Positions 58,470-64,000 of a DNA stretch of 64,000 nucleotides are shown piece by piece (the first letter of the stretch is position 1; every line of letters begins with the position of its first letter). Both the position numbers and the translations under genes were made by a program. Below the pieces are notes generated by a model that saw only the letters and a list, made by a program, of their open reading frames with translations, was not told the DNA's origin and made no database searches. Origin of the DNA: Macrotis lagotis (Eukaryota > Chordata > Mammalia > Peramelemorphia > Peramelidae); assembly GCF_037893015.1 (NCBI RefSeq), contig NC_133661.1, forward strand, positions 186,374,703 through 186,438,702, given 5' to 3'.

Positions 58470-59165
58470 TGTTGGAGCTATAAATCAGCACAACTCTCTT
58501 GTTGTTGAAAACAACTCAGAATTCTGCAAAATGGCTAAAAGTCATATCCTTTGACCCAGAATTTTCATTAAGTATATATTCACTAGAAGTTGTTGATAAA
58601 ATTTAGTCTCTGTATACAACAAAATATTGAAAGCAGCACTTTTTGTAATAGCAAGAAAAGCAGATACTCTCAATTAGGGATTGGCTAAAAAAAGTTGTGG
58701 TATATAAATGTAAAGGAATATTACTGAACTTTAAGAAATAAAATAATGAATACAGAGAAATATGGGAAAAAATCTAAATGAATTGATGCAAAGTAAAGTA
58801 AGAACCAAGAAAACAATAAACAAAATGATTATTTAAATAAAGGAAATTGAAAGAATCACCAAAAAAAAAACCTCATCAAAAGTGAATGCTGCAAAATTAT
58901 CTAGAACAAGCATGGTTCAAAAGAAGAGATAGGAGACATCTATACCCCAGCAAGGTAGGAGGTAGGAGATCCGCAAATGTTGTACATTGCACATCTATTT
59001 ACATTTTTTTGACATATTGATCAGTTGTGCTGATTTTTTCATCTTTTCATCTTTTTTCTTAAAAATACTCTTTGCTACATAGATTGACTTTCTGAGAGGG
59101 AGGACCCTGGGAGCCATGGTTGTGGGAAAACCTCTCAAAATATTAAAAAAATGTATTTAAAATTG
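58470..59165 (+). mobile_element. Old L1 ORF2 C-terminal region and 3' UTR
   Basis: 'catatcctttgacccagaat', 'ttgtaatagcaagaaaagca', 'ctcaattagggattggct', 'gtggtatataaatgtaaagg' and 'aattgatgcaaagtaaagta' are the forward version of the ORF2 C-terminal text seen inverted at 50.3-50.6 kb. Confidence 0.75.
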
Positions 59166-59302
59166 AGTTTTAGTGCTTACAAGAAGAGTGAAAGTAGAAA
59201 ATCATGAAATTGTATGAACCCTTGGTGATTTCCCCTCTAATCTTAATCTCATCCTGTTACCTTTTCTGGCAGCATGCTGCCAAGCACTATCTCCTCAGTG
59301 TC

Positions 59303-59380
59303 TTGGGAACATGAGCCGGAGTTCCAAGGTATCTGTCTCCCCTTTGTGGAGCATTGTGTCAGTATCATTTTATCCCCAGG
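59303..59380. repeat. Duplicated non-coding block, copy D
   Basis: Counterpart of 49,341-49,421, about 10 kb away, same orientation. It is preceded by the 14-bp palindrome GGCAGCATGCTGCC at 59,268-59,281. Confidence 0.6.
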
Positions 59381-59584
59381 ACTCTGTGCCCTGAAGTCTA
59401 GAGTCCATCCCTATAGTCACTTATTGCAGCTGTATTTACTTTAAACAGTTGGTTTGAAGTTCTCTTTTATGCTCCTTGTGTTTGTGCATTGGTACCTGAC
59501 ATAAAAATTATTAGCTATCTCTCTAACTGTAACTATTACATATGTTTTTCTAGTTCCACAAATCCTGATCTTCCTTTTCTGTGT

Positions 59585-59717
59585 ATTTTTTTAGGTTTCT
59601 TTTGTAAGGCAAATGGGGTTAAGTGGTTTGCCCAAGGCCACACAGCTAGGTAATTATTAAGTGTCTGAGGCTGGATTTGAATTCAGTGCTCTATCCACCA
59701 TGCCACCTAGACCCCCC
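59585..59717 (-). mobile_element. WSINE1-like tRNA SINE
   Basis: An inverted copy: 'ggggttaagtggtttgccca', 'cacacagctaggtaattatt' and 'accatgccacctag'. The flanks TTCCTTTTCTGTGT and CCTTTCCTGTTTC hint at a target-site duplication. Confidence 0.9.
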
Positions 59718-59739
59718 CTTTCCTGTTTCTAACTTTATT

Positions 59740-60085
59740 CTTGCCTTTTGCCTTGTGCTCCATCTTTTCTATCTCCTCTAATTAGGATTAATTCATTCTT
59801 CAAGGCTCAGCCAAAGTCCCATCTCCTTGAAATCACCACTGATCAGTCCTAGAAATATTCTTTCTTATTACCAAACTGCTATAGCATTCACTGTCTATAC
59901 TACTCACGTGACACTTAACAATAACTGTTCTGATTTGTAGTTTTTTGTAAATATATCTGATCTCCCTAACTAGATTGTAAATCCCATGATGTCAAAACTG
60001 AGAGGAACTCTTTGTATCACTTCAGCACCTAGGACAATTTCTTAAACATAGCCCCTCAACATTTGTGGAATGAATAAATACATTT
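59740..60085 (+). mobile_element. LINE-2 3' region and end
   Basis: 'ttcttcaaggctcagccaaa', 'gtcccatctccttgaaatca', 'ctagattgtaaatcccatga' and 'aacatttgtggaatgaataa' run in L2 order. Confidence 0.8.
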
Positions 60086-60637
60086 TTATATCCTAGACTC
60101 CTAGTTGCATACAGATTTTCTCTATTCCCTAAAGTGAGTTTCCCACACACTAAATAAGAGTCAGAGTCCCCAGGGTAAAACTCATTAAACCTAGTCAACC
60201 TGAAATTCCTTCTCACCAAGGACCTTGAGAATGAGCTCAGATTCTAACGGGGCAGGATCTGTGCAGAGCTAAAGCAGAAACTTCCAACTTCTAGTAGGGA
60301 TGTCTTGGAGGACAGGGTACAGCACAGGTTGGTGATTTGCAGCATTTTGTGGGGGAAAGGGAAGAAAGGACAGGACATAAGTATAGATACATCTGGGCAA
60401 GGACTTTGACAAAGCATAATGGCTACACTAAGAATTAATGAGACTCCAATACAATCAATTCTGGCAGGGAATTCACAGAACAAAAACTTACTCCTATCCC
60501 TTACTAGACCATATTGCTCCTCCTACCCAGTGGGAAGCTGGCAACCCTGGAGAGCATTCATGTATCTTGGTTCCAGTTCCAGTGCCATCCTCCTTACTTT
60601 TCCCTAACATTGAAAGCCTTTACCTTCTTGTTCTATA
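60086..60637. other. Intergenic DNA, nothing recognised
   Basis: Two overlapping plus-strand frames of 62 and 66 codons at 60.42-60.64 kb have no family features. Confidence 0.3.
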
Positions 60638-61307
60638 AAGCCTGGTGATGCATAGAGAGGGTGGATGGGAAGGGCAAATTATGAGGGATTTAATGATATT
60701 GAACTGCTTGTTTTCTTGCATGAGAATATGATACTGATAACTCATATGAACCTTATCATTTATTAGGGCAGTTAGAAGGAGAATTTACAAACAAGGCATG
60801 GAGGCAACTGAATATGGAGGTATAATATATAATAAAGGCAAGAAAGGAATGCGCAAGGAGAAAGGGAAAGGAGAGGTAGATATTTGGGCTAAGATATTTC
60901 ATGTAAAAGAGGCAAGAAAAGACTTTTGCAATTGAGTGGAAGGGCAGAGGGTGAAGGGAATGAGTGAGCCTTCATTCTCATCGGACGTGGCTCAGAGAGA
61001 AAATAACATACATCATAGGGTTTAGAAATCTATCTTATCCTAGATGAAAAAAAGGAGAAGAAAGGGATGGGAGAAAGGGAATGAGGTAGGGGATGGGGAG
61101 TGTAAGTGATAGAAGAGAGGGAAGCTGGTGGGAGAGAGTAGTCATATAAAACAATTTTGAGGAGGGACAGGGTGAAAGGAGAGAGAGAGAGAATAGAATG
61201 GGGATAGGTAGGAATAGGATGCAGGGAAATACAGATAGCAATAGCAACTGTGAGAAAAATATTGAAGCAATTTCTCTGATGAATTTATGGTAAAGAATGT
61301 GATCCAT

Positions 61308-61660
61308 AATCTTGATGGACTTGCTCATTTCATCAGTGCCACAATCAGGGACAATTTTGGGATATCTGCAAAGGAGAATACCATCTGTATCCAAAGAGGG
61401 GATTGTGGAGTTTGAACAAAGACCAAAGACTATTACTTTTAATTTTTTAAAAAAAGGTATCTTATTATGTAATTTTGCCATCTCTTATAGTTTATTTTTT
61501 CCTTAAAGATATGATTTCTCTCTCAACACATTCAATTTTGATCAAGAAACAATGGAAACAATGTAAAGACTATCAGACTTCCTTCTATGGTACTTGGGGG
61601 GAGGGAAGCAAGATTGGGGGGAAAACTGTAAAATTCAACAATTAAAAATTTTTTTTAAAT
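61308..61660 (+). mobile_element. 5'-truncated L1 3' end nested in HAL1
   Basis: It reads forward through the L1 3' UTR ('gatttctctctcaacacatt', 'gggggagggaagcaagattg', 'gaaaactgtaaaattcaaca'). The perfect 14-bp target-site duplication AGAATGTGATCCAT is at 61,294-61,307 and 61,661-61,674. Confidence 0.93.
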
Positions 61661-61831
61661 AGAATGTGATCCATCCTCAAGAAAGAGCTGATGGTATCTG
61701 AATATATACTGAAGCACATTTTTTTTTCTCTCACTTTATTTTTCTTGAAGTTTCTCTATCCATTTCAGGGGATTTGTGTTTACTTTTACAATAAGACTTT
61801 TGTAGTAATATAAAAGAAAATAAATAAATAA

Positions 61832-61832
<1 letters not shown>

Positions 61833-61861
<29 letters not shown>
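61833..61861. repeat. (GATA)n at the HAL1 tail
   Basis: A short GATA microsatellite continuing the element's AATA tail, so it probably grew from the retroelement tail. Confidence 0.9.
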
Positions 61862-61863
<2 letters not shown>

Positions 61864-62311
61864 ATTAATTAATTAATGTGAAGCCTGGTCCATGTTCTCC
61901 AGTTGGACATCAGAGTTCATGGAAGCAAACTCCATAGTCTTCTGACTCCCTTTCTTCCCCCAAGCTTAGGTTATAAATAGAAACTGCTTCTTCCACTTAC
62001 TTTCCCGCTTGGAGAGTGGAAGAGGCATAGATTTTATTCACAGCTATATCCTTGAACTGACTTCTAAGCAAATGAGATAGGGAAAGGATACTTAGGGAGA
62101 CCCCAAACTATCATCCAGCAGAGAAATCTTCATCCTTCAGAAGTAGACTGAGACTCTATATATTCATCACCCTGATTTTTAGAATCTTCTTAATGTACCA
62201 TTTGTGTGTCCCTCACAAGACTACACTTTTTTTGGTGGGGGAGATAGATAGTACTCTTTATCATAATCCTTCAGAGTTATTCTGGGTCACAGAAATGCTG
62301 AGAAAAGGTGA

Positions 62312-62640
62312 TGTTGATGATGATGTTTATCCCTGGCTTTAAAAGAAGACCCTAATATCAGGGGAGGTGATTCTATGACAAATACATGAATTGGATTTGA
62401 GTGAGGGGGTGCTGTGCTAAGTCATCAACCTCACTTTCTCCTCCAGAGCCATCTGAGTCTAGTGGTCACATATGAATCAGGATGACTGGAGTTAGCCCAG
62501 GATGCCAGGCAATCAAGTTTAAATGACTTGTCCAAGGTTACACAGCTAGTGTCAATTGTTTGAGGTTGGATTAGAATTTTCCATCCTCTTGATTCGAAGG
62601 TCATTTCTCTATCCACTCCACCACCTAGCTGCTTCTCTGA
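62312..62640 (-). mobile_element. MAR1-like SINE, inverted, near full length
   Basis: 'gatgttgatgatgatgttta', 'gtgagggggtgctgtgctaa', 'cctcactttctcctccagag', 'gtccaaggttacacagctag' and 'ctctatccactccaccacct'. It includes both the RTE-type tail and the tRNA-like head. Confidence 0.88.
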
Positions 62641-62649
62641 AAAAGGTAA

Positions 62650-63475
62650 GTCATTCACAGCTGATCATCATGCAATATTGCTATTACTTTGTATATAGTA
62701 CATTTGCATCTACTCATAAAAGTTTTTTTTGAACTGAGAACATCCTATTCATCATTTCCCATAATAGAATAGCATTTCATCTCAATCACATACCACCATT
62801 TGTTCATTCATTCCCTAGGAGATAGACATCCCCTCAGTCTTCAACTCCCTGTCACCAGAAAAAATCTGCTATAAATACCTATAATGTTCTTTTCTTCTTG
62901 TATTTCATCTGTTCTGGAATATAGACCTAATAGAAGTGGCACTGCTAGGTCAAAGGGTAGGCATAGTTTTATAGCCCTTAGGGAATAGTTCCAAATTGCT
63001 CTACAGAATTGTTGAATCATTTCATAACTCTTCAATGCAACAATGTTTCAATTTCCTCATATCCATTCTAGTATTTGTCATTTCTTTTTGTCCCTTCAGT
63101 CAATCCAATGGGTATAAGGTAGTACCTCAGAATTATTCCAATCTGCATTTCTTCTATCAATAGTGAGTTAGGACATTTTAAAAAAATGATTGAAATAGAT
63201 TGCACTGATAACTATTTTCTCCATTCTTATCCTCTCCTTTTGGATCACTTCCCCACCCCATCTGACCCAGTCTGGTTTTTAAGATGTTTTTTTCTTCAGT
63301 ATTTTTTTGTATCTCTTTCACCAAGCTGCTGACTTGGATTTCATGAATTTTCTGCATCATTCATTTCTGTTATAGATTGTACTGGAAACTTCTCATGTCT
63401 CTTGATCAATTGGGGAATGACTTTTATTTTTTGTAAATTTGACTCAATTCTCTATGTTTGAGAAATGAAGTCTTT
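62650..63475 (-). mobile_element. Old L1 ORF2 C-terminal region, inverted, interrupted by HAL1 sequence
   Basis: 62,650-63,185 reads backwards through the ORF2 end ('gctaggtcaaagggtaggca', 'ttccaaattgctctacagaa'). 63,395-63,475 continues it ('gatcaattggggaatgactt', 'gtctttatcagagaaacttg'). Between them is a HAL1 ORF1 piece. Confidence 0.75.
63219..63364 (-). mobile_element. HAL1 ORF1 coiled-coil fragment
   Basis: The minus-strand peptide IQVSSLVKEIQKNTEEKNIL matches the ORF1 coiled coil at 38.1-38.2 kb (IKSLVKVIQKNTEENNML). Confidence 0.75.
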
Positions 63476-63479
63476 ATCA

Positions 63480-64000
63480 GAGAAACTTGTTTCAATATTT
63501 TCCCCCATAGTTACTTTTGATAACTGTATTTCCCTCCATTCTATTCCCCACCCTCATTTAGTCTATTCTTTCTCTCCTTTCATCCTATCCTTCCTCAAAG
63601 GTGTTTTGCATCTGACTACTCCCTCCCACAATCTTCCCTTCCTCCTGTCATCTATCCGCACCCCCATCCCCTTTCTCTGTCCCTTTTTTCTCCTACTTTC
63701 TTCTAGGGTAAGACAGATTTCTATATCCAATTGAGTGTGAATGTTATTCCCTTTCTGGGTCAATTTCAGTGAGAGTAAGACTCATTTATTCCCCCCCTCC
63801 TCTTCCTCCTCTACCACTCCACTACAAAAACTTTTTGTTTCTTTTATGTGAAATAACTTACTCTATTCTACCTCTCCTTTCTCTTTCTCCTAGTACATCC
63901 CCCCCTCACCCATTAATGGCATCTTTTTACTATATTATACCTTCAAATTCAACTCCCACATGTTCTGTCTAACTGCCTTAATAAATGAGAAAGTTCACAT
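63480..64000 (-). mobile_element. HAL1-like 3' UTR, running off the window
   Basis: It is colinear with 20,840-21,560 and 36,700-37,240: 'ccatagttacttttgataac', 'catctgactactccctccca', 'ctagggtaagacagatttct' and 'taataaatgagaaagttcac'. Confidence 0.82.

Larger units (their letters stand above)
60647..61880 (+). mobile_element. 5'-truncated HAL1-like element, interrupted by an L1 3' end
   Basis: It starts inside the end of ORF1 or the 3' UTR ('gggatttaatgatattgaac', compare 19,850) and continues through the polypurine 3' UTR to 'aataaataaataaatagata'. The target AAGCCTGGT is at 60,638-60,646 and 61,881-61,889. The L1 at 61,308-61,660 splits it. Confidence 0.8.

Overview
The window is vertebrate nuclear DNA, almost certainly from a marsupial and probably an Australian one. 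It has no operons or dense coding. It is AT-rich intergenic DNA filled with mammalian interspersed repeats. The diagnostic one is a young tRNA-derived SINE with a 3' end of the type TTGCCTTGCAAAAA, present in about a dozen copies (the kind called WSINE1 in Australian marsupials). It sits alongside RTE-tailed MAR1-like SINEs, MIR/CORE-SINEs, LINE-2 relics, several ages of L1, and ORF1-only half-L1 (HAL1-like) elements. Family names come from memory, not from a database search.

The genic content is small. One intact secreted RNase A superfamily gene lies on the minus strand at 10,019-10,444. It keeps all eight cysteines and the active-site lysine, but a leucine replaces the first catalytic histidine and the protein stops just before the position of the second, so it is probably non-catalytic. 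A second family member, a broken RNase A pseudogene, lies on the plus strand at about 29,576-30,102. It still shows the signal peptide, the Cys-Lys active-site block, the CKNG block and the C-terminal ACxGN-like block in shifted frames, followed by a polyadenylation signal. Two members suggest the window belongs to a marsupial RNase A gene cluster. A decayed 7SL (SRP) RNA copy lies at 2,783-3,044.

Layout. 0-9.4 kb: old SINEs, L2 ends, the 7SL copy and L1 fragments, including an L1 3' end inserted into an older SINE. 9.4-13 kb: the RNase gene and its flanks. 13.3-18 kb: a 180-bp direct duplication and decayed L1. 18.0-23.5 kb: two HAL1-like elements tail to tail, forming a large inverted repeat with almost no spacer. 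24.6-25.6 kb: an LTR-like segment with a purine microsatellite and a 97-bp tandem duplication. 25.7-27.1 kb: a fossil L2 reverse transcriptase. 28.8-30.3 kb: microsatellites and the RNase pseudogene. 30.8-36.3 kb: L1, SINE and L2 relics and one copy of a duplicated promoter-like block. 36.35-39.05 kb: a third HAL1-like element fused to an L1 3' UTR. 39-47 kb: a cluster of young SINEs, the second copy of the promoter-like block (40.87 kb) and a 2-kb repeat-poor island. 49.86-56.70 kb: a full-length but broken L1 with a clean 15-bp target-site duplication. 57-64 kb: MIR, L1 and L2 relics, a HAL1-like copy with an L1 inserted in it, and a HAL1/L1 mosaic at the right edge.

No CRISPR array, phage, plasmid or defence system is present, and I saw no wholly new multi-gene system. 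The most informative observations are the pair of RNase A family loci, the HAL1-like elements (inverted pair, L1-tailed chimera) and the 42-bp repeats in the L1 ORF1 coiled coil.
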